Positions 40,066 through 55,000 of a DNA stretch of 64,000 nt are shown piece by piece; within the stretch, counting starts at the first letter, position 1, and the number at the start of each line of letters is the position of its first letter. This DNA comes from Trichomonas vaginalis G3 (taxonomy: Eukaryota; Parabasalia; Trichomonadida; Trichomonadidae). A program made the position numbers and the translations under genes. A model generated the notes under the pieces. That model was not told where the DNA came from. It was given only the letters and a program-made list of their open reading frames with translations, and ran no database searches. The stretch lies in NCBI RefSeq assembly GCF_026262505.1, contig NC_067205.1, forward strand, positions 372,001-436,000, read 5' to 3'.

Positions 40066-43000
40066 TTACTGAAGCTCATTAAGCTGCGCCTCGTATCTCT
40101 CGAGAATGGTACGGGCTCTGATAACGCGAGATTCGAGGTCCAAACGCTTGAGAAGCTGTGGCTTTGATTGTTTCTTTGCGGAAGATGTAACACCGCCACC
40201 AGCAGCTGCTCTTGCCTTCGCAGCCTTCTTCTGTTCCTGGATACCTTCGGCGGTAGCCTTGACGTTCCTGGATGTCTTCAAGACGATGTTGAATGCTTCA
40301 AGAAGAGCCTGGTCTTCAATGCCGGAGCCCTTCTGTACGTTCTGGCAAACACCTGCGAGTGCATCCATGATTCCGATGACGATTCCTTCTGGTTCGTCTG
40401 CGCCGGCGAGGATCTTCTCAACGTCAGCAGAGATCTTAGCGAGCTGCCGTATGACGTTCTCGCCGAGATCTGCGTGCTTGTTGGAATTGGCTGATGGGTG
40501 TTCCTTGGAGTGGAGCATAATCTTGATTGTAGCCTTGGAGAGGGCTGAGCCGAGAGAAAGAACCTGGAGGGCCCATTCTCTGGACATTGATGATGGACGC
40601 TCCTGTGCGGCCTGGAGCTGGGAGTCGACCTTGGAAGCGGCTGTCTGGAGTGGCTTGAGGGCAGCACGGAGGCGCTTTGTGACGGCATCGTTCATTGCTT
40701 CTTCGCGACGAGCGATTTCGACGGCCTCGTTGACTACCTTGATGGCTGTGGACAACTCGTTCTCGAGGGACTGCTTGGCCTCTGCGGAAGTGTTGGCCCA
40801 GTCGCCTCTGAGGAGGAATCTGTTCCTGAGGGCTGTGAGGAGTGACTCGAATGAGTTGACGATGTTGGAAGCGCCAGTTGTGAGCATGTTCTGGTTGGAA
40901 AGTGTTGTCGTCGTTGCAGATGCGCGGAGAATCTGTTCGACGGCAGCCTTCATTGCCTTCGCGTAGTTGACCATTGCAGTAGCTGTCTTCTTGTTGTCCT
41001 TGGCTGCTGCAGCTGTGAAGAAGGCCTTCTCCTGGTCGATTGCGGCGTTGGCGAGCTTGGTGAGCTGCTGGGCCTGCTCTGCAAGTGTGGCGTTGATGTC
41101 GGATGGAACTGGAGGCATTGTGAAGTGCTGTGGTAACATTTCGGCAGCTTCGAGATCTGGTTCTTCGATTTCGACATCTGTCAATCTGTTGAGAGATGTC
41201 AATGTGTTTCTGGATGATGAAGCGACTTCCAACAACTTGGACAACAATCCAGACATGGAGATGTTGTTCAAGTTGTTTGTCAAGTCGTTGATTGAGTGTG
41301 TGAATGTGCCGACATCGCCTTTGAATGCGATGTAAGCGTTCTTGTCTGTGTTCGGCTTCTCGATCTCGTCAGCTCTCTTTGCGAGGTCGTTGAGAGACTG
41401 TGTGAGCTGTGGCATGCACTTCTGGAGGGAAACAGCGAATGTTTCTGGGATCTTGGCACTGTTGTGGGCTGCAACAGCACCCATGAGAACCTGGATTGTG
41501 CTTGTGAGTGCCTTGAGGACTTCGAGCTTGGCCAAGTCGATGGCGGACTTAGGCTTCTCTGTCCATTGTGGTGTCTCTGCGTCTTCGAGCATATCGATGA
41601 GGGAATCGATCATTCTGTTGAGGGAACGTGTTGTTCTGCGGACTGCTGTTGGGTTAGTGGATGAGTCGCCACCGAGTTCGTCGATCGACTTCAACGATGA
41701 GACGGACATGGCGAACTTTCCGACTAAGTCTGAGTAGTTGCCTGGGTTGTTGGCGTTTGTGACCAAGAGAGATCTTGCGGCCATGGACTCGCCAGTAGAA
41801 ACTGTTGTGAGGATGTCTGTGATGGCGTTCTTGACGAGCTTGCGGTCCTTGCGTGTGACAGAGCGGACGAATCCGTTGACGCCTGTCTGGAATCTAGCGC
41901 GCTTGTCCAAGAGAGAGTCGCGGGCTGTTCTGATGTTCTGGATTGAGGCGATCTCCTTGAGTGGGTCTTCGGAGTACCGTGTGATGACTTCGATGAGTTT
42001 CGGCTTGATCGATTCGAGCTTCTTGCCGAGCTCTGCGGAAACTGGGCTCTGCTTTGCCTGGAGCTCGAATGATGGTCCTTCGACGTCTGCGAGCTGCTGC
42101 TTGACAGCATCAAGTGGGGCGTCCTTGGTGTTGGAGGAAGCAGCGGCGGCGTTGAGGGCTCTTGTGTCGATGAGGGACATTGTGATCTCATCGATGTCCT
42201 TTGTATCGATGGAGCGCTTGACGTTGGCGAGTGCATCGACTGACTTGAGTTCGATGCCTCTCTCAGCGCAGATGGCGTTGAGTGCTCTGATGGCTGTCAA
42301 CAACTTCTCGATGGCTGTGTAGCACTCCTGAGATGCCTTTGGATCGGAGAGTGATGCAGCTGTTGTTGAGACACGTGCTGACATGATGGCGAGGTCTGTT
42401 GGTGTGCAGCCGATGAGTTTGCGGGCTGACTCTGGAAGTGTTGAGACAACGCGGATTGCGGCGGCGCAGAGCTGTGGCATGACCTGGAGGAGTGTCGAAG
42501 CATCGACTGGGTATGATGAACCCTTGTGGTTGAGGAGCCTTGTCAAGATGACACCTGCGGACTGTGTCTCTGTGGCAAGGATGGACTTGCACTCCGAAAC
42601 TGGGACCATGGACATGGATGGGAGCAATCTCAAGATGGCTGCGAAGAGGTTGGCCTCGGCTGTGGCGAGTTGATGTGTGGATGGTGTCTCGTTCTGAGCA
42701 CGGATTGTGAGATCGTAGTCTGGAATTGCGACTGGGAAGTCTGTGATGGCCTTCTTCTCGACCTTGTTGAGCATTCCGATGATTTCTGCGATCTGTCCGG
42801 CGATGATGACGAGCTGCTCCTTTGGACATCTGTTGATGTAGTCACCGAGCTGTTCGTCGGAGATACCGAGCATTGTGGCGATTGTATCCTGAGCCTGGGC
42901 GTACTCCTGGATGGAGTATGAGCCAGCCTTGGCATCCTTGATGATGTCGTTGATCTTCTTTGCGATGTTGATGAGCTTCTCGAGCAAGTTCTGCTGCTGT

Positions 43001-46000
43001 TCTTCGTACTTGATGGAGTTGATGACTCTGGATGTGGATCCTCTCTGGAGTGGCTGTTCAACAGCGAGCTTGGCGAGGTCTGCGATGTTGTCGACGGAGA
43101 CTTCGTGCTGGAGGAGACCGGCAGAGATGAGGACTGCCTGCTGGTTGGAGAGCTCGTCGTCGTTGAAGCGCTCGAGTTGAGATGACAATGCGGAAAGTGT
43201 CATCTCCATCTGCTTGATAACTTCGTCAACCGATTGCTTCTTCGCATTGTTTGACATTGTTGAAGCAGGTGTGCAGTCTGCAACGTTGCTGCGGTTGATG
43301 AGGAGTTTGCCGATCTTTGATGCGAGATCGACTTCCTTTCTTCTCTTGGCAGCGATTGCCTGGAGCTCCTGGATCTTCTGGGCTGTGAGTGGGTCTGGTG
43401 TTCCCTTCTGCTGCATGGCGAGAAGGCAGGCGCGGTCGAAGATGGAGTCTCTGTAGCCGGCGCCGTTGAGTTTGGTGACAGCGTCGTTGAGAGATGCCAA
43501 TGAGCCTTCAACGAGAGCGAGCAATGCTGCTGCCTCGTCTGGCTTGAGCTGCTGGACCTTGGATGAGTAGTCCTTGAGTGGTGTCTGCTTGAAGTTCTCG
43601 AGCTCTTCGAGTGCCTGAGCTCTGTTCTCTGCCTTCATCTGTGGCTTGACATTTGGCTTGGCCGCGTTGATTGCCTTCTTGATGTTGTTGAAGAGTGTGG
43701 CAGCGACGAGAGCGTTGTGGACCATGTCGTTCTTTGTGAAGGAGTTGTTGATGCCACTGGATGCTGGAGCGAGGTAGAGTTCTGTGCCAGAGGCTGGAGT
43801 GAGTGCGTTCGTCATTGATGAGATCATTGTTGTGTCTGATGAAGCAACTGTCTCCTTGCGCGGTGGGACGAACTTGAGGAACTCTGGAGATGAAACAACA
43901 GACAATGCGTACTGTGCTGCGTCCTTCTCCTGGTTGGACAACTTCGGTGTCTCGTTGGATGGGTTGTTGACCTGGTTTGTAGCGGCGTCGAGGGCCTTCT
44001 TCATGTTGCTCTCGATTGGCTTTGGTGGGACTGTGGCCATTGGTCCTGCGAGCTGTGAAATAGCGCGGAAGACTGCAAGCTTGGCCTGTGTATCGTCGAT
44101 GTATGTGAGGGCGGCTTCTGTGAGCTCCTGGTCGACGTAGTTGTTTCCGAATGTGTTCGGGTTCTCCTTTGACTGAGCGAGCTGCTGCTGGAAGAGTTCC
44201 TTGAGGACCTCGTTCTGTGTCATGTTTTCTGGGTTGAGCTTGTCGGCATTCTTTGTGAGGATGTCGATGGCTAAGTTGATGACACGTGCCTGGAGGAGAA
44301 CTTCTTCTGGAGACATTGAGGACTGGATGATCTTGAGAGATTCTGGAAGAGAAGCGAATCCCATCTGTTGGGCGATGCCCTGCTGGATCTGGATCAAGTC
44401 GTGCTGTGGGATGTTCTGGCGGAGAACGTTCATGCCTTCTTCGGTACGAGCGAACTTGGCCGCCTTTGGATTGTTTGTGCCAGCAGAGAACTTGAGTGCC
44501 ATGAGTGTCTGGAGGAGCTGCTCGACAGCGGACATCTTCTGGAACGCTCTGGCTGGGTCTGCCTCTGATGATGGGTTCTTCATGATCCAGTTGACAATCT
44601 CTCTTGTGTTGTAAGAGTTCTTGACTGGCTGGTTCATGAGGGAGTCTGTCATGTGTCTGAGGAGCAAGAGCTCGTTGAAGACCTGCTCCTGAGACAAGTT
44701 CTTGGCGTACTTGTCGAACTTCTCTGGGTCTGCGATGAGGCCGAGCATGTTGTTGATTTCGCCGGCAGTGCGCTGGATGTCACCTTCATCCATCTGCATG
44801 AGAGCAGCGGCAACCTGTTGTGGGTTGTCGAGGAACTTGATGAGATCTGGGTAGAGCTGGAGAAGGAGCTGCATGAGTTCTGCAAGACGTGCCTGCAACT
44901 CGAACTGCTGTGTTGTCTCAGAGTTGAGGTTCTCAAGAGCAGCGATGCCTGGAGCTCCAGTTGGGTTGGACTGGATATCGATGACGGACTTCGGGATGTT
45001 CTTTACGCCGTCCTTCCTCTTCTCCTGCTTGATGTGCTTTGTGGAGTCTGCGACCTTCTTGGACTTGTCGAGCTCTGTCTTGATGATCTTGGCAGCAGCA
45101 AGGCAGTCCTTGTCTGTGATGAGATCGAAGTCGATTGTGCGGGATGAATCGTCGACAACCTGCTTGGAGAAGTCGATTGGGTAGGACTTGATGATCTGGT
45201 TGAGCATCTCCTTGAGCTTGTCCACGAGCATGTTCAACATCTGCTTCGTGACCATTGGAGAGTTGGACATGTTCTGCTTGAGAGATGAGATGAGGCGCTC
45301 GATGTTCTCGACTTTGTCCTTTGTCTTTGGCTCAAACTTGGCGAGTTCGTGTGCCCAGATTGCGTCGTGGAGGCATGTCTCGAGGCGGCCTTCTGTGAGA
45401 GCTAACTGCTGTGGTACTGTGGCTTCCTGGATGAGCTGTGGTGCGTTGTAGAGGTAGTTGCCAATGTCTGCCTCTGTCTGGTTGCGGAACTTAGGCTCAT
45501 CGATCTTGTTGGCCATGGCGGACCACATTCTGATGGCTGGTGTGATCTTGTTGATTGTATCGGAGATGGCGATGGCCATTTCACGACCGTTGGAGACAAC
45601 ACCAGATGACTTGATGGCTGGAAGGATGTTCTTTGTGAAGGCGAGGTACTTGTTGGACTCGTCGGCCATGTCGCTCCACTTGATTGTGAGGAGACGGTCC
45701 TTGCGCTTGAGCGGTGGAACCATCTCGCGGATGAACTTGTTGACTGTCTTTGGAAGCAAGTTCTTCTGGTCGTCGCTGAGAGCTGTTTCGAGGTTGACGA
45801 GGAGGGAATCGATCTGGCCGTTGAACATGTTGGAGAGGGCGAGATCTGACTCGTACAACCACTGTTCGTACTCCTTGTTTGCACCTCCGAGGTTGTCGAA
45901 GTCCTTGAGTCCAGCGCGTTCTGCGGACTGGAGAAGGAGTCTGCAAGCCTGCTGTACGTTGTGCATTGGATCAAGAAGGATGATAGCTGCAGAGATGGAG

Positions 46001-49000
46001 CCGCACTTGACGAGAAGCTTGGTGTCTGCAATGGCAATTGCGTACTTGAGGTAGGCGAGTCTGTACTCGATTTCCTCGTTGAATGCGCCTGTAACCATAT
46101 CTGCTTCTGTTGCGAGGTTGTTGAGAGCGTTTGCTGTTCTGACGAAATCGCGGACGGATAATTCTTCGAGTGCAGCAGCTCTGACTTCTGGGTTGTCTGA
46201 TGTGAGAGCGAGGAGGAGTGCAGCACGAGCAGCGATGAGTGGATCGCCACTTGAGAGGAGTGGAGCGATTGCCTGAGCGGCCATCTTGACGAATGGCTGC
46301 ATCATCTCTGCCTTATCAGCGATGGCACCGATGTTCTCTTCGAGAGCAGCGAGAACGTTCGGAGGAACGTTTGTTGTGTTGCCAGAAAGGAAGTCTGCAA
46401 CGGCATCGAGAGCCTGCTTGAGGACTTCTGGTGCAACAGCTCTTGTCTTTGGATAGAGTTGTGTGGCGAATCCAGCACTCTGAGAGGCGGATGTGTACTT
46501 GCCTGTTGTATCGAGGATGTTGAAGATAGCGTTGGCGAGGTCATTCAACTCTGGATAATCCATGACGAGGCCGATGAGGTTGTTGAGCTTGGAGTGGATG
46601 TCGTCGCAGATTCTCTGAGCCTGGCCTGGCTTGGCTGTCTTGAGGTCGTCGTACCATGCCTGGGATGTTGGTGGAAGGTCCTTGAGAGGAGCAAGAGCTG
46701 GTAAGTTGGCGTTCTGTGTGTAGCCTGGTCCCTTGAGAGCCTCGATGAGCTTCATAAGCTGTGGAAGGATGAGTGTTGTGAACTCCTTGTGTGTGGCAGC
46801 GTTGAAGTGTGGCTTCTCGAGAAGTCTGGCGATTGTCTGAGCGTTGGATGAAACGTTCTTTGTGATATCAGGAAGCTTTGGAACACCGACAATTGAGGAA
46901 ACAAGTTCGGAGTTTCCAGCAACTGTCTGTAATCTGTCCTTGGAGTTTGTGAGAACTGGAAGGAGCTTCTTCTCGTCGACCTTTGCAGCGTTGACATCGA
47001 TGGAAAGCTGGTTGAGTAAAGCAGCCATTTCGTCAATGAGGTGCTTTGTGTGTGGTCTGTTTCCGAGCTGTGGTATTGAGGAAATGCTCTTGATGAGTCC
47101 GGAAAGATCGTTGAACTGCTGGACCATTTCTGGGATGGACTGGTCGAGCTCTGCATCCTGGTCGAGACGCTGGAAGAGATTGATGTCCGCGTTGACGGAT
47201 CCCTTCGTCGGGATGTTGCGGACACAAATGACTGCCTGCGAGATCTTTGCGTTTGCGAGACCGAGGACGTCGAGTAACTTGGCCATGACATCCTTGTCGA
47301 TTGTCTTTCTGAGGTTGGATGGAACGCTCTGGACATCGTTGTTCAAGGAGATGAGCTGACCAAGGAGTGCCTTGAGAGACTGGAGTGTGTTTCCTGTCTT
47401 TGGAACTGCCTTGAGCATGTTGTCGCCGGCCTTGAGTGCCTTGATCCAGCTCTCGAGGTCTTCGAGTGCCTTCTTGTCCTTCTTGATGTCCTTGTCGTTC
47501 TTGAGAGCTTCAAGGGCCTTGATGAGGGCTTCTGTTGGCTCAATGCAAGCTATGATGTCCTTTGTGGCCTGTTCAGCTGTTGGAACGACAGCCTTGAGGA
47601 GATTTCTGAGTGGTGGAAGTGTTGTTCTGGAGATATCTGATGGAGATGGGCCAGAAACGTGCGGTAAACCATTGAGTTTCTGTGGCATTCTCTCGATTCT
47701 GTTGTACATCTTCTCGAGGAGGTGATAGAACTGCTGTGTATCGTATGGCTTGAGTTGCTTCTGCTCAGCCATCTTCTGCTTGATGTAGTCGATTTCCTTC
47801 TGGACTTTCTCGGCATTCTGCTTGTTGTTTGCGATGGCGTCCTGCTTCTTCAGGTTGCTCATCATCTGGATGTAGTCTGCGAGTGCCTGGTTGAGCTTGT
47901 TGATCTGGTCTCGTGTTGGAGGAAGTCTGTACAACTTGATTGGAGCGTCCTTGAGTGATGAAACTGCAGCAGCGACGGACTTGACTGCCTCTGTGATTGC
48001 GTCAGAGAGTTCGTTGTTTCTTGTGATCTCTGTGACTTCAGCAGCTGGCAACTTCATCAAGTTCATTGTCTGTGCTGTCTTCTCGAGGTCTCTAAGTGCC
48101 TGGTTGATGGCCTCCTTGTCGAATGGGTGCTCGTGGAGTTCTGCACGGTCCTTGACGAGGGCTGTGTATAAGTCGGCAACCTTCTCAAGAATTGCATCGA
48201 GCTTGGCAAGTGTCATTGGGTTCTTCTTCATTGCCTCAAGTCCCATGACTCTGTTGGTCTGGTTGATGATGTTGGCAACAGCTGTCATGGCGTTGTGGTA
48301 CTTCTCGATGTGCTGGCATCTGTCGAGATCTTCAAGCGGTGGAATGTCGTATAATGTAGCATCGAGATCTGTGATGAGACGTTCGATGATAACTGGGAAT
48401 GATCCATCGTTTGTGTTCTTGTAGATCAAATCGACAGCTGTCTGGAACTTCGGAAGTTCGTTGGCGAGCTTGAGGAGATCGACTTGGAGGAGTCTCTGTG
48501 CCTGACCATTGACCATGTTCTTTCTGAGAGCAGCGATGTGTGTTTCGATGGCATCGATGTCGGCCTTGAGATCGGCAACAGCCTTCTCGGATGTGACGAA
48601 TGATTGCTTATCACGGGCCTGCCATTCATCGGCATTGATGGCCTCGAATCTTCTGATCATGATCATTGCGTCGTCGATGACCTTGTCAACGTTAGCTGGG
48701 ATGATGTTGACGAATGAAACAGCGCGAAGAGCTGCTTCGAGGTCGGAGATGACTCCATCAACTGATTTGTCGAGCTTCTTGAGATTTGGCTGCTTCTTTG
48801 TTCTGATCTTGTTGAGAAGGAGCTTGAGCATATCGAGTGCCTGCAATGGAGCGTTGATGCTGTTTGGATTGAGGGCGAGTTCGATTGCAGCTCTTGCGAG
48901 GAGATCGGAGAGTTCCTTAGCCTCCTTCTGCATGTCTGCTGGCAACATCTTCATCTGGGCATCGATTTCCTTCTTTGCCTTGATGAGTGTGAGCATGGCA

Positions 49001-52000
49001 GCGTTGGCGGCCTTTCTGTTGTTCAACAATGTCTTGTTGAGGTCGCCCTGTGCAGCCTTGGAAGCGTTGGAGAATGAAGCGAGGGAGGAGCTGATGGATG
49101 TTGTGCCGCCAGTGAGATCTCTGATGAGGGCGTCGAGGTCCTTATCAGAAAGGTTGGCCGTGAGGACTAAGTCAGCGATTGACTTGATGAGGGCGTCCAT
49201 CTGCTCGAGCTGTGGAATGACAAGCTGATCGAGAACACGTGGATCTGTTGAATCGGTGAAGTTAGCTGCAAGACGTGTCAAAGCGTCTGCAGAGTTCTCC
49301 AAGTTGCGGATGAGAGCACGTGTATCGAATCCTAAGCCCTTGAGCTTCTCGAGATCGTTGATGAGAGCGAGTGTGAGGTTGTCCTGTTGCTCTGTGAGTG
49401 CGATGAGAGCTCTTGAGACTGGTGTGAGGTTCTTGTTGGATGTCTTTGCGAGTTCGACAATCTTCTTGTCGATCTGTGACTTGAGAGTTGGCATTGATGC
49501 AAGAGCCTGGTTGATGAGGTCCTGGATCTGGTCCTTGTATCTGTAGAGTTCCTGATCGGACTGTTCGATCATTCTGCCGAGATCTCTCAACTGCTTGATT
49601 GCTTCCTTGAGCTTGAGGTATTCGTTTCTGAATTCCTCACTCAAGTCATCTGGGTTGATGAGAGCGAGCATATCATCGATAGCGTTGAGCCTTGCGTTGA
49701 ACTCTGTTGGTGTCAACTTGTTGAAGTCGTCGATGAGCCCCTTCAAGTTCTTCTCGATGGCCTCAATAGCCTTCTTGGAGCGGGAAACAGAGTGTCCCTG
49801 TGGAGAAGCAATCCAGAACTGTGATGGATCGACGTACAAGTTCATGATGGTTGCTGGAGCATCAACAAGATCGAATTCAACATTAGCTGGTTGATTTGAA
49901 TCAACGTTGTATGTTGAGTAATCTGCGTTGTTCTCGAGGAAGTTGAGATTGAGATCGTCGATGGAAAGGTTGTCGATGTTGAGGCCTTGATCTGTAACAT
50001 CCAAGTTGAACATGCTTGGCTTGAAGTCTTCTGTAAAGCCGTAGTTTTCGACACCAGCGCCTGGGTTGTTCTGGAGCTTGAGAAGGATTGCACGGATTTC
50101 ATCGATTGTAAGGAGATGTCCGTACTCGTTCATGAAGTGAGACAATGTGTTGATGTATGTGAAGACCTGGTTGACACGTGGAGAGCGGATCATGACGAAG
50201 TTAATGAAGTTGTTGTCGTTGTAGTATCTGATGACCATGTTTCCTTCCTCGTCTGGGTAGTACTGGATGATCTTGACGTAGTCGATTGAGTCAAAGACCT
50301 TTCCACCAGACTCGATTGTCATTGCGAATGGAGAAAGAGCAAGAACACCTGGTCTCCAGTCCTTGAATGCGTTCTTGAACTCGATGTCGTGGTACTCAGC
50401 ACCGAAACCGCGGAGTTGGCAAACTTCTGCGATGTACTTAGCCTGAGCATCTGGATTGTTGACTGGAACAATGGAGTGGGAAATTGTGTCGACCTTCTTC
50501 TGGGCAACTTCTGAGTTCTGGAACTGGACTGGTAAGATCGAAGAAGCTCCGAATTTCTCCAAGTATGGGTTGAAATCGGAAACGTTCGGGATCTGTGCGT
50601 AGACGGAATAGATACCGAGGTAAGCAGCGAGATCTTCTGATGTTGGGATAGCACCGGACATGATTGCGAGCTTGCAGTCTTCGTAGAGAGAAGTGATGTT
50701 GAGTGGATTTTCGAAGAACTGGTGTGTGAAGACGTAGAATCTTCTGCGGAGGTACATATCCCAGATCATGTCTGTCTGGTATGGAAGAGAGAACTGCAAA
50801 TCGAGTGGTGTGAAGTCTGGTGTGTACAATGTGTAGCCATCTTCGACACCAAGGCCAAGCTGTGAAAGGATTGTCTGGCAGATTGTGTTGATTGGATCTG
50901 AGACGTGGATCTTGTGCTTTGTGATGAAGTTCTGGGCAGACTCGATGTAGGACTCTGTCTGTGGCTTCATGTAGTAGAGAACGATATCTGGGCGAGTAAT
51001 GACGTTTCTTACAGCGACGTCGTCTTCAAGGAAGCGGAAGGAGAAGTCAGCAGAGAAGTAACCGATCTTGTAGCCGAGATCCTTGACAAAGAAGTGCTTC
51101 TGGAGAACATCGCAAACTTGTGCGGCTGTTCTGTTCGGGTTAATTCTGATGACACGTGGTCTTCTTTCGTTGAATCTTCCAGCGAAGATGAGTGGAATTT
51201 CGCCCTGTTCGACTGGAATTTCCTTGGTGTTGTAGTATGAAACCTTTGCGATTGATTCGCGAATCTTGAGTTCTGGGATAACGACCTTGATGAGCTGGAT
51301 GATCTTGTTCTCGATTGGGCAGGCATCTGGTGTGTGGAATTGTAAAACAGTTGATTCGCCTTCGTCGGATTCAATTCTGACGTACAATTCGTCCTGGATG
51401 GCCTGGACATTGAGAACGTGCTTCATTGAAACAGAGATTGTCTCACGGGAAGCAGTGTCGAAGTTAACCTTGAGCTGTGTGGAAGAAATGGAAAGGTGGA
51501 CTGGAAGATCACCCTTTGGATCGGCAAGCTTGGCATTGTATGTCTGGCGGTCGAAGCCGTTCAACTTCTGGACCTGGATGATGTATGTACGAGCAGCGTT
51601 ACCTGCTGTCATAGCTGGTGTTGTGGCGAGCAAGTTGTTGAGCTTGGCGATGTACTGTGGCTTGGAAATCATACCAACTGGTAAGAAGCCATCGAGTGTT
51701 GTGAACTCCATCTTCTTGACGAGATCTGGGTTATCAGCGTGCATGAAGATATCGTAGACAGCAAGTTCGAGCATCTCTGACTCGTTGAGAATGCCTTGGC
51801 CGGAAAGTGCAGCTGCCTTGAAGTCTTCTGCCATCTTGATAACGACGAAATCGTTCTGCATATCGTACTTGGAGTTCATGTAGTAGTAACGGCGGAAGAT
51901 GAAGGAATCGAAGATTGATTCCTGCTCTGGGACTGTGTATCTGAGATCCAATGGCTTGTTTGTATCTGCCTTGAAGATTGTGTAGCCGATTGGCATTTCG

Positions 52001-55000
52001 ATGTCGAAGTGGGCTGCAAGACGTGGGATGAGATCCTTGATTGGCTTTGTAACATCGATAGCTGGGTATGTGTAGTTGACACCATCCATGGAGATCTTGA
52101 TCTTCATGTATCTGTTGTAGACAGACATGGGGATGTTCTCGTATGGACGCAAGTTACCGATGAGCTCTGAATCGAGGACCCACTTGTGATCTTGCTTTGT
52201 GAAGTTCAACATGCATGCGTACTCGCCACGTGGATGGAGACCCATGAGCTTTGTAACTCTCTGGGAAACCTGCTTGCCGTTGAGACGAGAATCGAGAGCA
52301 ATTGACTGCTGAACGTTTCTGTTATCGGCCAAGACGTAGTTAGCGAGAACTGTGATTCTGTAGCATGTTGCGACTTCTTCAACATCGAGACCTTCGGCGA
52401 TCGCGTTGTTGAGAATTTCCATACCGATGTGGATGTATGATGTGATGATCTGCTTGATGAGGGCAGCCTGTGGTGACTTGAAGAGGTCGTAAAGACGCTC
52501 TCCATTGTTTGTGCAGTGTGCGAGTGAGAGCATGTCTTCGACCTGGTTGACGTCGAGGAGGTTGCAGTACTCGAAGCACATGTACTTCTCCTTCTTCTGG
52601 AGATCGCATGTGTAGATCTTGTATGGTGTGACATAGAGTAAGCAGTCCTTGAGAACTGTTTTGCCCTTGACTGTGTCGTAGTACTGGACTTGGTAAATTT
52701 CGGAACCGAATGTTTCGATTGAACGAGCAAGAGCGATGTACTTACGACGGGCATCGTTTGGATCTTCGATTGGCATTGTCTTGCAGAATCCTTTGATATC
52801 CTTGCCCATTGATCTGGCAAGCTTCATTCCCTTTGGAACGTACTTGTTGAGGTCTTCTGGGACGTTCTTTGCCTCGAGCTTTTCGTTCTTCTCAGCGATA
52901 AGCTGGTAGTAAGCGAGTTCTGCGACTTGCTCGTTTGTGAGGTCCATTGAGCCAGAAAGAACGAGTTCGACGATATCGGAGTATGTCTGCCAAAGAGCAC
53001 GGTTATCGAGGAAGTCTGCACGAGAAATCATGTAGAAACGACGCTTGAAGACGATATCATCGAAGTTGTATGTTTGTTCTGGGATAGACTTGATAAGTTC
53101 GAGTGGTAACTTCTCTTCAGGACGTTCTGTATTTGGTGTGAAGAGTGTGTAACCAAGGAAGTTGGAGATACCGTACTTGGCGGCGATCTGCTTGAGCAAG
53201 CCCTTAAGTGGCTGTGTGATATCGAGCTTGATTGTCTTGGAAATGTTTGATGCAGATGTGATCTTCATGAGTGGTGTTGTGTTGAGGATAACGAGGTGAG
53301 ACTTACGTGTTGGGTTGACATCGAGTAATGTCTCCTTCGGGCCGAGCCATGAGAAGCTGCCATCAGGTGAAATGATAACGACTGAGTAGACCTGTGTTGG
53401 CTTCTGCTCGATCTGGAAGTACTTGGACATTTGGCCGACAAGTTCTTCTCCGTTTGCAGAGAGATCGATCCAGAATGTAGTCTTGGACTTCTTGTAAACT
53501 GCGAGATCCTGGGAAATCATGAGATCAATCATTGGGCCATGGATGACACCGTACTGATCTGTCCAGCCACCGGCGAGCTTCTGGGCAGTTTCCGCACGCT
53601 GCCTAGCGAGTTCGCGCTGACGCTCCTTGAGCATCTGCTGGTAGATGTTGAGTGAACCATCGACCATTGTCTGGAATCTCTGCATATCGTTTGTTCTGAT
53701 TTCGAGTGTAACGACAGAGTCCTTGTTTGTATGGTGTGTTGCATCGCAGAATGTGAAGTGGATAACTTCCTTCATGATCTTTGTTCTGATAACGAGTGTC
53801 CATGGGATCTTGTATACCTGCTTTCCGCTTGAATCCATGAGGTAAACAAGAAGTGGGCAGTAACGGAATTCACCATCAAGGAACTTTCCTTTCTTCTTCA
53901 ACTTTGTGTCGATAATTCTGTACTTGACGTCCTGGCATTCTGCACCGAAGAATGGGACATCTCTGAGGATCTTGAGGTAAGCTCTGATGTAGTTGATTTC
54001 CTTGTCCTTACGTGGATATGTTGGGAAGTACTTGACGAAGTTCTTCTTGAAATCTGACTTGCACTTGAATGTTGTTGGAAGCCACTTTTCAAGAGCGAAA
54101 TCCTTGGCCTGAACGCAAGCATCATCCTTGCCTTCGATCAAAAGAGAAAGTGCTGTCAACTCCATGAGTTCCTTATCTGTTGCCTCGCACTTTGCGTGTA
54201 AGAAGTATTCGCGGGAATCGTTGTAACCGATCTTGGAAAGCTGTGCAGAAGCAAAGTCATCCTTAGAAAGCATGAAGAAACGACGGCGAAGATACAATGT
54301 TGAGAAGTGTAATGTCTGTTCTGGAATTGGATACTTGTAATCGAGTGGTTCCATTTCATTGTTCTTGTGAACGAATAAAGCGTAACCGTGTACATAAGGT
54401 TGCTTGATTTGTTTGAAGATGTCTGTGACAACATCCTTGCAAGGTGCTGTCAAATCAAGGAATAACTTTTCATCTGTGTCACCGAACTTGATTGAGATCT
54501 TGGCCTTGTTTGTAAGGATGTATAACTTGGAGCCTTCGAAAATACCAAGTTGGCCAACAGTGACATCGGAGTTCAGCCACTTTCTCTGTGTGTGAATTGT
54601 GCAGAGAACGCCGTAGTCATCGATCTTCTCAACTGGAAGACGAAGCTCCTTCATGGCGAGCTGGAGAACCATCTTGCCTGTGAAGGACTTATCGTACTCG
54701 ATTGGAACTGGTTCCTTATCGGAAATGCCGTTGTATGTATCGAGCTTGAGACGATCCATCTCGGAAACTGGGCCACGCCACTTACCTTCGAGACGAAGCC
54801 TTGCACGCTCGAGAAGGAGGTTGCGCTGGATGGAGTGGAAGGAGTTGATGACATCGTGGATTTCATCAGCGTGTTTGGAACGGATGGAAACGTTTCCGAC
54901 GTTTCTCTGGAGAGAATAGTTGACTGTGACAACATCTTCTTCGAGAGTTGTGTTGACAATCGAGTGGTATGGAATGCGTACGTATGTCTTGTTCTGCTGT